This document shows, in pieces, positions 1 through 7,017 of a stretch of DNA of 45,833 bases. Location: NCBI RefSeq assembly GCF_003857035.1, contig NZ_QGSY01000129.1, positions 1 through 45,833 on the forward strand. The letters are read 5' to 3'. Position 1 is the stretch's first letter; every line of letters begins with the position of its first letter. The stretch is from Micromonospora arida (lineage in GTDB: Bacteria > Actinomycetota > Actinomycetes > Mycobacteriales > Micromonosporaceae). Below the pieces are notes generated by a model, which was not told where the DNA came from, ran no database searches, and was given only the letters and a program-made list of their open reading frames with translations. The position numbers were made by a program, and so were the translations under genes.

Positions 1-1
1 G

Positions 2-259
2 GTGGGTGACGTGGAGGTCAAGGAACGGCTGATCGTCGCGCTGGAGGGGTTCCTGGCGCCGATCCGGCAGCGCCGGGCCGAGATCGAAGCCGACCGGGGC
101 CTGGTCGACCGACTGATCGTCGAGGGTACGGAGCGGACCCGCCAGGAGGTACGCCAGACGGTGCTCGAGGTACGCCGGGCGATGGGGCTGACCGGCGCGT
201 ACCAGCAGGTGCGGCGGCGGGCTGAGCGGAGCCGGCGCCGGACGGACGCCTCGACCTGA
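2..259 (+). CDS. trpS: Tryptophan--tRNA ligase, C-terminal end (partial)
   Basis: The gene enters from the left edge; only the last 85 codons are present. The residues resemble the C-terminal helical end of bacterial TrpS: KERLIVALEGFLAPIRQRR, then VDRLIVEGTERTR and a final VRRAMGL block. In the family this part follows the catalytic Rossmann core and closes the anticodon-binding helical domain. The HIGH and KMSKS motifs lie outside the window, so the call rests on the tail alone. The GTG at position 2 is probably an internal valine. A perfect hairpin follows at 294-324. Confidence 0.72.
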   Translation: MGDVEVKERLIVALEGFLAPIRQRRAEIEADRGLVDRLIVEGTERTRQEVRQTVLEVRRAMGLTGAYQQVRRRAERSRRRTDAST

Positions 260-293
260 GGCCGGGGCGTCCGGTAGGCGACGTGGCGCCGGG

Positions 294-324
294 TCCGCTG
301 AGACACCGTCGGGGTCTCAGCGGA
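294..324 (+). terminator. Hairpin terminator after trpS
   Basis: An 11-bp perfect stem (TCCGCTGAGAC, 294-304, with GTCTCAGCGGA, 314-324) encloses a 9-nt loop, 35 bases after the trpS stop. There is no T-run after it, as is common for terminators in high-GC actinobacteria. Confidence 0.6.
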
Positions 325-362
325 TTCGGACGTCAGCCAGTTCCAGGGCGCAGAATGCGAGG

Positions 363-1574
363 GTGAGGAGGATTCTCGACATTCGTCCGGTGCCGGCGGG
401 GCTGACGCACCGGACCACGATGTTCGAGATCTTCTTCGACCTGGTCTTCGTCTTCGCGCTCACCCGGGTCATCACGTTCATGGCGGGGTCCCCGAGCGCG
501 CTCACCCTGGCCCAGGGGCTACTCCTCCTGCTCCTGCTGCTGTACTCCTGGTCGCCGTACATCTGGGTGGGAAACCTGGTCCGGCCGGACGTCGGCCTGG
601 TCCGCGCGGTCACCCTGGTCGCGATGGCGGCGATCTTCGTGGCCGCGCTGGTGTTGCCGGACGCCTGGCAGCAGAGTCCGGAACTGTTCGACGCGCCGCT
701 GACTCTCGCCCTGGCCTACGTGGTCGGCCGGGCCGTGCAGCTCGTGATCCTGTTCTGGGCGAGCGCGACGAACCCGCCACTGCGCTCGACGCTGCGGTTC
801 TTCACAGTGCCGGTGGTGCTGGGCTGGGTGCCGCTGATCATCGGTGCCCTGCTCGGCGGTGCGGCCCAGACGGCACTCTGGACGGTCGCGTTTCTGCTGA
901 ACATCGGCGGCGCCCGGATCGCGTCCACCTTCCGGCCGTGGCAACTGCGCAGCGTGGACCACTTCAGCGAGCGGTTCGGCCTGGTGCTCATCATCGCGCT
1001 GGGTGAGTCCCTGATCTCTGCTGGCGCAGGCCCGAGGGCGATGGCGCCGGTCGGCTCCGCCCTACTGGCCGCCCTGCTCGGCCTCACCAGCACGGTCTGC
1101 CTGTGGTGGCTCTACTTCGATCGGCTGGCGTCCGCCGCCCGGGAGGCGGTCAGCGCCGTGCCGGGTGAGCGACGGGCCCGCGTCGCCGGTGACGCGTACG
1201 GCCTCGGGCACTCCACGCTGATCATCGGCGCCATCTACGTCGCGCTCGGCATCGAGGAGGTGATCGCCCAGCTCACCGAGGAGTCGGCGCACCCCGGCCG
1301 GCTGGGCTGGGAGGCCGCGGTCGCGCTCTACGGCGGTGCCGCCCTCTACCTGCTCAGCAGGTTGGTCTTCCGCCGGCTCACCGTTGGCGCGGTGTACCCG
1401 CCGCAGGTCGTCGCCGCGCTGCTGCCGCTGGCCATGCTGCCGATCGGCCGATCTCTGCCGCCACTGACGGCGCTCACCCTGCTGACCGCTCTCCTGATCG
1501 GGGTGACCTGGTTCGAGCGACGGTTGGACCGACGCGACGAACGACCCGAGGTGGCACAGCCGGACCCTTCCTGA
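363..1574 (+). CDS. Low temperature requirement protein A (LtrA) family membrane protein
   Basis: A 403-residue polytopic membrane protein. The LtrA hallmark EIFFDLVFVFALTRV lies at about residues 22-36. Repeated hydrophobic segments follow to the C-terminus, with a charged tail. LtrA was first linked to growth of Listeria at low temperature; its biochemical activity is not established and no substrate can be named. The start is GTG at 363; an upstream ATG at 356 is closed by a stop after three codons. The purine-rich GCGAGG just before it is a weak ribosome site. It sits alone between the trpS terminator and the YCII/ECF42 operon promoter. Confidence 0.88.
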   Translation: MRRILDIRPVPAGLTHRTTMFEIFFDLVFVFALTRVITFMAGSPSALTLAQGLLLLLLLLYSWSPYIWVGNLVRPDVGLVRAVTLVAMAAIFVAALVLPDAWQQSPELFDAPLTLALAYVVGRAVQLVILFWASATNPPLRSTLRFFTVPVVLGWVPLIIGALLGGAAQTALWTVAFLLNIGGARIASTFRPWQLRSVDHFSERFGLVLIIALGESLISAGAGPRAMAPVGSALLAALLGLTSTVCLWWLYFDRLASAAREAVSAVPGERRARVAGDAYGLGHSTLIIGAIYVALGIEEVIAQLTEESAHPGRLGWEAAVALYGGAALYLLSRLVFRRLTVGAVYPPQVVAALLPLAMLPIGRSLPPLTALTLLTALLIGVTWFERRLDRRDERPEVAQPDPS

Positions 1575-1625
1575 GCACCGCCGCACCCCCGGTGCAGCCC
1601 GGCCACGAAAAACCTGACGCGCGGG

Positions 1626-1655
1626 TGTCGATAACAGCAGCCCGCGTTCGTCGTC
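1626..1655 (+). promoter_or_regulatory. Candidate ECF42-type promoter for the YCII-sigma operon
   Basis: TGTCGA at 1626-1631 is followed by CGTC at 1649-1652, and again at 1652-1655. This fits the motif described for ECF42 sigma factors (TGTCGA at -35, CGA/TC at -10) upstream of DGPF/YCII genes. It lies 41-70 bases before the YCII start, whose operon encodes the matching sigma factor. Positive autoregulation is therefore likely (inference). Confidence 0.65.
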
Positions 1656-1695
1656 ATGCTGTACGGCGACACGCCGCACTGAGAGGAGCCGAAAC

Positions 1696-2052
1696 GTGAA
1701 GTACATGCTGCTGTTCATGAGCCCCATGGTTGACGGGGAGGTCGTCGACAACGGGTGCAGCTTCGAGGACTGGATCCGCTACGACCGGGAGATGAAGGAC
1801 GCCGGGGTCTGGGTCTCCGGGCACCCCTTGCAGGACCTGACCACCTGCACCACGGTGCAGGTCGGCCCGGACGACGAGCGCACGATCACCGACGGACCGT
1901 TCGCCGAGACCCGCGAGCTGCTCGGCGGGTACGACGTCATCGACGTGCCGGACCTCGACGCCGCGCTGGACTGGGCGGCCCGCAGCCCCGGGGCCATCGG
2001 CACCGGATCGGTTCAGGTCCGTCCGATCTTCGAGATCGACGCGCAGGTCTGA
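1696..2052 (+). CDS. YCII-related (DGPF domain) protein
   Basis: A 118-residue cytoplasmic protein of the YCII/DGPF fold. It begins KYMLLFM and contains the signature TDGPFAETRELLGGYDVIDV at about residues 55-74. Such proteins are small dimeric alpha/beta domains of uncertain chemistry, related to dehydrochlorinase-like and ferredoxin-like folds. The GTG start is preceded by GAGAGGAG at 1681-1688. The stop is two bases before the sigma-factor ATG, so the two genes are cotranscribed and probably translationally coupled. This pairing is the defining context of ECF42 sigma factors; the DGPF gene is the usual target of the sigma factor. Confidence 0.9.
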   Translation: MKYMLLFMSPMVDGEVVDNGCSFEDWIRYDREMKDAGVWVSGHPLQDLTTCTTVQVGPDDERTITDGPFAETRELLGGYDVIDVPDLDAALDWAARSPGAIGTGSVQVRPIFEIDAQV

Positions 2053-2054
2053 GC

Positions 2055-3311
2055 ATGAAGGGCGAGGGGGCAGCCGTCGGGTCGTCGGTGGAGGCGGTGT
2101 TCCGAGAGGAACGCGGCCGACTGCTCGCCTCGCTCGTGCGCCGCTTCGGCGACCTCGACCTGGCCGAGGAGGTGACTTCCGAGGCCATCGAGGCGGCGCT
2201 GAGGCACTGGCCGACCGACGGCGTCCCGAGCCGGCCGGGCGCCTGGCTGCTCACCACGGCTCGGCGTCGGGCCGTGGACCGGCTGCGTCGGGACCGGGTG
2301 CTGGCGACCCGGCTCGCCGTCCTGCAAGCGGAGGCAGAGCGGGCCGATCACGCGCCGCCCGCCGACGCGGATCGCGACCTGCCCGACGACCGGTTGGCGC
2401 TCTTCTTCACCTGCGCGCATCCGGCGCTGGCCGCGCAGGATCGCGGCGCGCTCACCCTGCGGTTCCTGGCCGGCCTCACGACCACCGAGGTCGCGCGGGC
2501 CTTCCTGGTGCCGCCCGCCACCATGGCCCAACGACTCGTCCGCGCCAAACGCAAGATCCGCGACGCACGCATCCCGTTCCGGGTGCCCGGCCCCGACGAG
2601 TTGCCCGGTCGTCTGCCCACGGTGCTCCAGGCCGTCTACTCGGTCTTCACCGAGGGGTACGCCGCCAGCTCCGGCCCGGATCTGCAACGGATCGACCTGG
2701 CCGAGGAGGCCATCCGGCTGGGCCGGATCCTGCGTCGGCTGCTGCCGGCCGAGCGGGAGGTCGCCGGGCTGCTCGGCCTGATGCTGCTGGTCCACGCCCG
2801 ACGGGACGCGCGTACCGGGCCGGACGGCGCCATGATCCTTCTCGACGACCAGGACCGTGGACGCTGGGACCGTCAGATGATCGAGGAGGGGCGCGGCCTG
2901 GTGGTGGTCGCGCTGACCGGCCCAGCGCCCGGCCCGTACGGCGTGCAGGCCGCCATCGCCGCGCTGCACGACGAGGCCGCGGACGTGGCCAGCACCGACT
3001 GGCCGCAGGTGGTGGCGCTCTACGACGTGCTGCTCGGTCTGGTGCCCTCACCGATCGTGGCGCTCAACCGGGCCGCCGCGGTCGCCATGCGGGACGGGCC
3101 GGCGGCGGGGCTCGCGCTGCTGGACGAGTTGGCCGACGATCCTCGGCTGCGCGGCCACCACCCCTACCCGGCGGCGCGGGCCGACCTGCTGCACCGGCTC
3201 GGCCGGTACGACGAGGCCGCGACCGCGTACCGCAGCGCGTTGACGCTGGTCGGCACCGAACCGGAGCGCGCGTACCTGCTCGGCCAGCTGAGAGCCGTCA
3301 CGAACGAGTGA
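2055..3311 (+). CDS. ECF42-group RNA polymerase sigma factor with C-terminal TPR-like extension
   Basis: A 418-residue ECF sigma factor. Sigma region 2 lies at about residues 14-80 (EAVFREERGRLLASLVRRF, then PSRPGAWLLTTARRRAVDRL). Region 4 lies at about 120-175 (TLRFLAGLTTTEVARAFLV, MAQRLVRAKRKIR). The remaining ~230 residues form a helical, TPR-like extension ending in YPAARADLLHRLGRYDEA. That extension, required for activity in studied ECF42 members, and the adjacent DGPF gene identify the group. No anti-sigma gene is adjacent, as usual for ECF42. The frame is open upstream inside the YCII gene, but MKGEGA at 2055 is the sensible start. The inducing signal is unknown. Confidence 0.92.
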   Translation: MKGEGAAVGSSVEAVFREERGRLLASLVRRFGDLDLAEEVTSEAIEAALRHWPTDGVPSRPGAWLLTTARRRAVDRLRRDRVLATRLAVLQAEAERADHAPPADADRDLPDDRLALFFTCAHPALAAQDRGALTLRFLAGLTTTEVARAFLVPPATMAQRLVRAKRKIRDARIPFRVPGPDELPGRLPTVLQAVYSVFTEGYAASSGPDLQRIDLAEEAIRLGRILRRLLPAEREVAGLLGLMLLVHARRDARTGPDGAMILLDDQDRGRWDRQMIEEGRGLVVVALTGPAPGPYGVQAAIAALHDEAADVASTDWPQVVALYDVLLGLVPSPIVALNRAAAVAMRDGPAAGLALLDELADDPRLRGHHPYPAARADLLHRLGRYDEAATAYRSALTLVGTEPERAYLLGQLRAVTNE

Positions 3312-3327
3312 GCTGTACCCTTCCCGG

Positions 3328-3918
3328 GTGAGTCTGCCTCTGCCTCCCGGGCCGTTCGCCGCGTACCTGTTCGACTGCGACGGCACCATCGTCGACTCGA
3401 TGCCGCTGCACTACCTGGCCTGGCAGCGGGCCCTCGAGGAGTGGGGCTGCGAGTTCCCCGAGCACCTCTTCTACGCCTGGGGTGGGCGGCCCACCGCCGA
3501 CATCATCGTCGCGCTCAACGAGCAGCAGGGTCTGGCCATGCCGGTGGCGGCCGTCGTCGAGCGCCGGGAGAGCTACTACCAGGAGTTGCTGCCGCAGCTC
3601 GCCGCCGTGCCCGAGGTGCTGGCGCACATCCACGACGCGCACCGGCGGGTCCCGTTCGCCGTCGTCTCCGGCAGCACCCGCGCGTCGGTCACCGCCTCCC
3701 TGGAGGTGCTCGGCCTGCTGGACCGGTTCGACGTGCTGGTCTGCGCCGACGACTACACCCGGTCCAAGCCCGACCCGGAGGCGTTCCTGCTCGCGGCGGA
3801 GCAGCTCGGCGTACCCCCGGAGTCCTGCCTGGTGTTCGAGGACACCGACCTGGGCATCCAGGCCGCGACGGCGGCCGGCATGGCTTCGGTACGCGTGCCG
3901 CAGCAGCGCACGCCCTGA
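3328..3918 (+). CDS. HAD-superfamily phosphatase, beta-phosphoglucomutase/YqaB-like
   Basis: A 196-residue cytoplasmic HAD hydrolase. Motif I is FDCDGTIVDSMP (about residues 14-25), giving the nucleophile Asp and the acid/base Asp. Motif II is VVSGSTR at about 112. The motif III Lys lies in SKPDPEAFLLA at about 148. Motif IV is VFEDTDLGI at about 171. The small helical cap between motifs I and II is typical of phosphatases or mutases acting on sugar phosphates; the substrate cannot be read from sequence. The start is GTG at 3328, 16 bases after the sigma stop, so it may be read from the same transcript. It ends four bases from the convergent oxidoreductase. Confidence 0.9.
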   Translation: MSLPLPPGPFAAYLFDCDGTIVDSMPLHYLAWQRALEEWGCEFPEHLFYAWGGRPTADIIVALNEQQGLAMPVAAVVERRESYYQELLPQLAAVPEVLAHIHDAHRRVPFAVVSGSTRASVTASLEVLGLLDRFDVLVCADDYTRSKPDPEAFLLAAEQLGVPPESCLVFEDTDLGIQAATAAGMASVRVPQQRTP

Positions 3919-3922
3919 CGTC

Positions 3923-4894
3923 TCAGGCGACCGTGAGCAGGAGCTTGCCGGCGTAGGACGTCTGTAGGCGCTGGTGCGCGTCCCGCACCTTGCCCAGCGG
4001 GAACTTCTCCGCGACGTGCACCACGAACGGCCCGGCCTCGATGAGTTCGTTGAGGCGCTGCAACTGTCGAGGGCTCGATTCGCCGTCGTACGGGCGGACC
4101 ATGACACCCGGCCGCTCCTGCGGCTCCGGCCGCACCCCGTGGGCGAACGCGACAACCCCGCCGTCGGCCAGCGCCTCGGTGAGCCGGTCCAGCGTCGCGC
4201 CGCCGGCCATCGCCAGGATGGCGTTCACCCCACCCGGCGCCGCGTCTCGGATCCGGGCCAGCACGTCGGTCATGTCACCGTGGCCGTCGAGGGACACGTC
4301 GGCGCCGAGCCGGCTCACCAGCGCGACGCCGTCCACCCCGGATGCCACGGCGATCACGTTCAGCCCCTGCCGCTTCGCCAACTGCACGGCCAGGTGGCCC
4401 TGACCGCCGCTCGCACCGAAGATCAGCAACCAGGCACCGGCCGACAGGCTGACGGTGTCGAGCCCGGCCAGCGCGGTCAGCGCGTCGGTGGGCATGGCGC
4501 CGGCGTGCTCGGCGGGCACACCATCGGGCACCTTCGCCGCGTACTCCGCCTTGACCACCGCGTACTCGGCGTAGAGACCGCCCTTCGGCCGCGTGGTGGC
4601 GGAGACGTAGACCAGGTCACCCACAGCCAGGCCGGTCACCTTGCTGCCGGCCGCGACGATGGTTCCGGCGCCGTCGGAGCCGGGCACGATCGGGAGCGTC
4701 GATCCCTCCGGCACCAGCATCCCCTGCCGCTCGTACGCGTCCCACACCCCGACACCGGCGCTCAAGACCTTGATCAGCACCTCGTCGTCGGCGACCTTTG
4801 GGATCGGCAGCTTTCGCAGGGTGATCACCTCCGGCCCGCCGAACTCGTCGAAGGCCGCGGCCTGCATCCGCTCTGGCACATCCCCGTCAACCAT
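3923..4894 (-). CDS. NADP-dependent quinone oxidoreductase-like MDR protein
   Basis: A 323-residue medium-chain dehydrogenase/reductase of the zinc-free quinone-oxidoreductase type. The N-terminal GroES-like half includes EVLIKVLSAGVGVWDAYER and PIVPGSDGAGTIVAAG. The Rossmann half carries LIFGASGGQGHLAVQLAKRQ at about residues 150-169, a nucleotide-binding loop. The structural-zinc cysteine cluster is absent. Family members reduce quinones or enones with NADPH; the true substrate is unknown. The ATG at 4894 is preceded on its strand by GGAGAGGG. MQAAAFDEFGG, nine residues later, is an alternative start closer to most homologues. Confidence 0.88.
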   Translation of the reverse strand: MVDGDVPERMQAAAFDEFGGPEVITLRKLPIPKVADDEVLIKVLSAGVGVWDAYERQGMLVPEGSTLPIVPGSDGAGTIVAAGSKVTGLAVGDLVYVSATTRPKGGLYAEYAVVKAEYAAKVPDGVPAEHAGAMPTDALTALAGLDTVSLSAGAWLLIFGASGGQGHLAVQLAKRQGLNVIAVASGVDGVALVSRLGADVSLDGHGDMTDVLARIRDAAPGGVNAILAMAGGATLDRLTEALADGGVVAFAHGVRPEPQERPGVMVRPYDGESSPRQLQRLNELIEAGPFVVHVAEKFPLGKVRDAHQRLQTSYAGKLLLTVA

Positions 4895-5149
4895 GTGGAT
4901 TCCCTCTCCGTGCCGGCGTCACCGTCGCAGCATGCCGGCTAGGGAACGGGCGTGGCCCGGAGCCGAGCGGCGTTCACCCACAAGGGCGAACACCCGCGCT
5001 CGGTGGGCCTGGCCGGGCGTAGCCGGGGCAGGCACGGGAATGTCCGCGTACCGCGCCGGGCGCGAGCGCGGGTGCGTTCGACGTGCGCGGGTGCGTTCGA
5101 CGTGAAGGAGCGGGCGCGTCGCGCCGGCCGCAGGACCGATGGAGGGGGC

Positions 5150-5848
5150 ATGGTGCACGCTCCGTCGACGCGGGCCACGGCCTGGCTCCTGGTGGCACTG
5201 ACCACGGCCTCCGGTTGCCTCGACGTGATCTGTCTGACCAAGCTCGACGGCTACTTCGCCAGCGTGATCACCGGCAACCTGGTGCAATTCGGCCACGCGC
5301 TCGCCACGGCCGACACCCGCTCGCTCGCGGGGGCGGTGGTGGCGGTTGGCGGGTACGCGGTGGGCGTGGCCGCTGCCACGGTGCCGTTGCGCCACACCCC
5401 GCCGGGTTGGAACCGCGGTACCGCCCTGGTGACGTCAGCCGAGGCGGTGCTGCTGCTCGGCTTCACAGTGGGCTGGTCTGCCTGCTCGGCACGTCCCGGG
5501 TACGGCTTCGGGCTCGTGCTGCTGGCGATGGCGGCCGTGTCGAGCGGCATCCAGAGCGTGATCACCGTGGCGGCCGGCGTACGGGGTGCGTCGACCACCT
5601 ACCTGACCGGCTCGCTGACCGAGTTGGTCCGGCGTCGCGTCGTCGACCCGCACCGGTTCGCCGACGTGGGTGGCGTCGGCCGGCTGGCGGGGCTGGTGGT
5701 CGGCGCGGCGCTCGGCACGGTGGTGCTGCGTACGGCCCCGACCTGGGCATCCGTGCCGGCGGCGGTGCTGGTGATCGCCGTGATCGCGTTCGCGATCGGT
5801 CTGACCCTGCGGGCGAGAACCGCCGCCGGCCGAAGCCAGCCGAGTTGA
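5150..5848 (+). CDS. DUF1275 (YoaK-like) family membrane protein
   Basis: A 232-residue polytopic protein. The DUF1275 signature is visible early: GCLDVICLTKLDGYFASVIT followed by GNLVQFGHAL. Later comes AAVSSGIQSVITVAAGVRGA with TTYLTGSLTEL, and about six membrane spans in all. Its function is unknown. The reading frame is open back to 4952, but that extension is arginine-rich and non-conserved. The ATG at 5150 is preceded by GGAGGGGG at 5141-5148 and is chosen as start. It converges on the DUF916 gene, with a shared hairpin between them. Confidence 0.9.
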   Translation: MVHAPSTRATAWLLVALTTASGCLDVICLTKLDGYFASVITGNLVQFGHALATADTRSLAGAVVAVGGYAVGVAAATVPLRHTPPGWNRGTALVTSAEAVLLLGFTVGWSACSARPGYGFGLVLLAMAAVSSGIQSVITVAAGVRGASTTYLTGSLTELVRRRVVDPHRFADVGGVGRLAGLVVGAALGTVVLRTAPTWASVPAAVLVIAVIAFAIGLTLRARTAAGRSQPS

Positions 5849-5881
5849 CCGGAGCCGCGATCAGGAGGTCTGCGGCTCCGG
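5849..5881. terminator. Bidirectional hairpin between convergent genes
   Basis: CCGGAGCCGC (5849-5858) pairs perfectly with GCGGCTCCGG (5872-5881). It lies across the stop of the DUF916 gene and right after the DUF1275 stop, so it can serve both transcripts. Confidence 0.5.
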
Positions 5882-6928
5882 GCCACGAAGCGCCTGCTCG
5901 ACGGCGTCGCGGACGCGGGCGTCCTCACGCGCTTTGCTCTGCACCCGGCTGCGGCGTCGGTAGAGAAACGCCCCGACGAGCACGGCGATCAGCACGACGA
6001 GCGCCAGCACCAGCGTCCAGGGCAGGGCCCAGCCGTGCGCGGTGACCTGGACCGGCTTGAGCGAGGTGGTGGAACCCGAGGCGTCGGTGAGCAGGGGTGT
6101 CAGGGTCGCGGTCGCGGCCAGCGAGATGGCGGGAGCCACCCCGTGTACGGGCACCGTCACGTCCCAGCTCTCACCCGGAAGCAGCTCCGGCGGCGCGGCG
6201 ACATCCTCGGCCCGCACCCGCAGCAGGCCGAACGGGCCCGAGACGGTCACCGCCTGCTTACCGGACAGGGCCGCGTTGCCGACGTTGTGGACCTTGTAGG
6301 TGATGGTGGCGTCACCCTTGCTGAACGGGTTGGTCGGTCCGGCGTACGTGACGTGGAGGTTCTCGATCGCGAGGTTCGGCTTCAGCTCGCCGCCCACCCG
6401 CAACTTGATCCGGATACCGAGGCGCCGGTCGACGTTGATCCCCTCAGCCTGGTCGGCCTGGGTCAGCGTGGTGAGGATGCCACCGACGTAGTCCCCGGGC
6501 GTGGCGTTCTCCGGAACGCTGACCTTGAAGGGGACCTGGGCGGTCTTTCCGGGCTGGATGACGACGCTGCCGGCGTTCGGCTTCACCCAGGCGCCGATCG
6601 CGATCGACTTCTTGTCCTTGGTGAGCAGGTCGAGCTGGCCGGCGTCGGTGGTGAAGCCGTCGGCCGCGTACACGGAGAGGGTCAGCGGCGCCGGGCCGCG
6701 GTTGGCCACGACCATGGCGTCCTCGACGGCACCGCCCGGATTGACGTTGTAGCTGTAGCTGGACCGGGCCTCGCCGTAGTCGTTGGAGGCCGTCCGGACC
6801 GTCCAGGCGACGTTACCGTCCGCCGCCAGGGCGGGACCGGCGCCGACACCGACGGCCGCGACGACGGCGAGCAGGGACAGTGCTGTCGTACGGAGGCGTG
6901 TCTTCCAGCGCGTTACGGGCGGGTACAT
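5861..6928 (-). CDS. DUF916 (WxL-interacting/peptidoglycan-binding type) membrane-anchored surface protein
   Basis: A 355-residue exported protein. It has a signal peptide ending near GAGPALA (about residue 35). A DUF916-like beta-domain covers about 37-180, with SYNVNPGGAVEDAMVVANRG and the conserved PENATPGDYVGGI. A second beta-sandwich follows at about 180-300, then a membrane span (WTLVLALVVLIAVLVGAFLY, about 305-325) and a basic cytoplasmic tail. In Firmicutes, proteins with this architecture (WxLIP) bind peptidoglycan and WxL-domain proteins. Here the next gene upstream encodes a phosphatase with a WxL-like tail, so a physical partnership is inferred. AAGGAA precedes the ATG. A hairpin separates it from the upstream gene. 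Confidence 0.85.
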   Translation of the reverse strand: MYPPVTRWKTRLRTTALSLLAVVAAVGVGAGPALAADGNVAWTVRTASNDYGEARSSYSYNVNPGGAVEDAMVVANRGPAPLTLSVYAADGFTTDAGQLDLLTKDKKSIAIGAWVKPNAGSVVIQPGKTAQVPFKVSVPENATPGDYVGGILTTLTQADQAEGINVDRRLGIRIKLRVGGELKPNLAIENLHVTYAGPTNPFSKGDATITYKVHNVGNAALSGKQAVTVSGPFGLLRVRAEDVAAPPELLPGESWDVTVPVHGVAPAISLAATATLTPLLTDASGSTTSLKPVQVTAHGWALPWTLVLALVVLIAVLVGAFLYRRRSRVQSKAREDARVRDAVEQALRGPEPQTS

Positions 6929-6968
6929 GTCAGTTCCTTGAGGTGATCTTGGGAGGGGTGCAATGGGT

Positions 6969-7001
6969 GGCGGGGTAGGCCCCGAAGGTGCCTACCCCGC
7001 C
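6969..7001 (-). terminator. Hairpin downstream of the phosphatase gene
   Basis: A perfect 11-bp stem GGCGGGGTAGG (6969-6979) with CCTACCCCGCC (6991-7001) lies 17 bases past the phosphatase stop and 41 bases before the DUF916 start. It would partly uncouple DUF916 expression from the upstream gene. Confidence 0.6.
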
Positions 7002-7017
7002 GAATGGAACAGTTCGG

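Noticed and set aside
1575..1595. Small hairpin after the LtrA gene
   Set aside because: The stem is only 6 bp (GCACCG/CGGTGC), too weak to call a terminator beside the strong ones elsewhere in the window.
1755..2054. Upstream extension of the ECF42 sigma frame
   Set aside because: It overlaps the YCII gene in another frame and is Arg/Gly-rich. Sigma region 2 homology starts only after ATG 2055.
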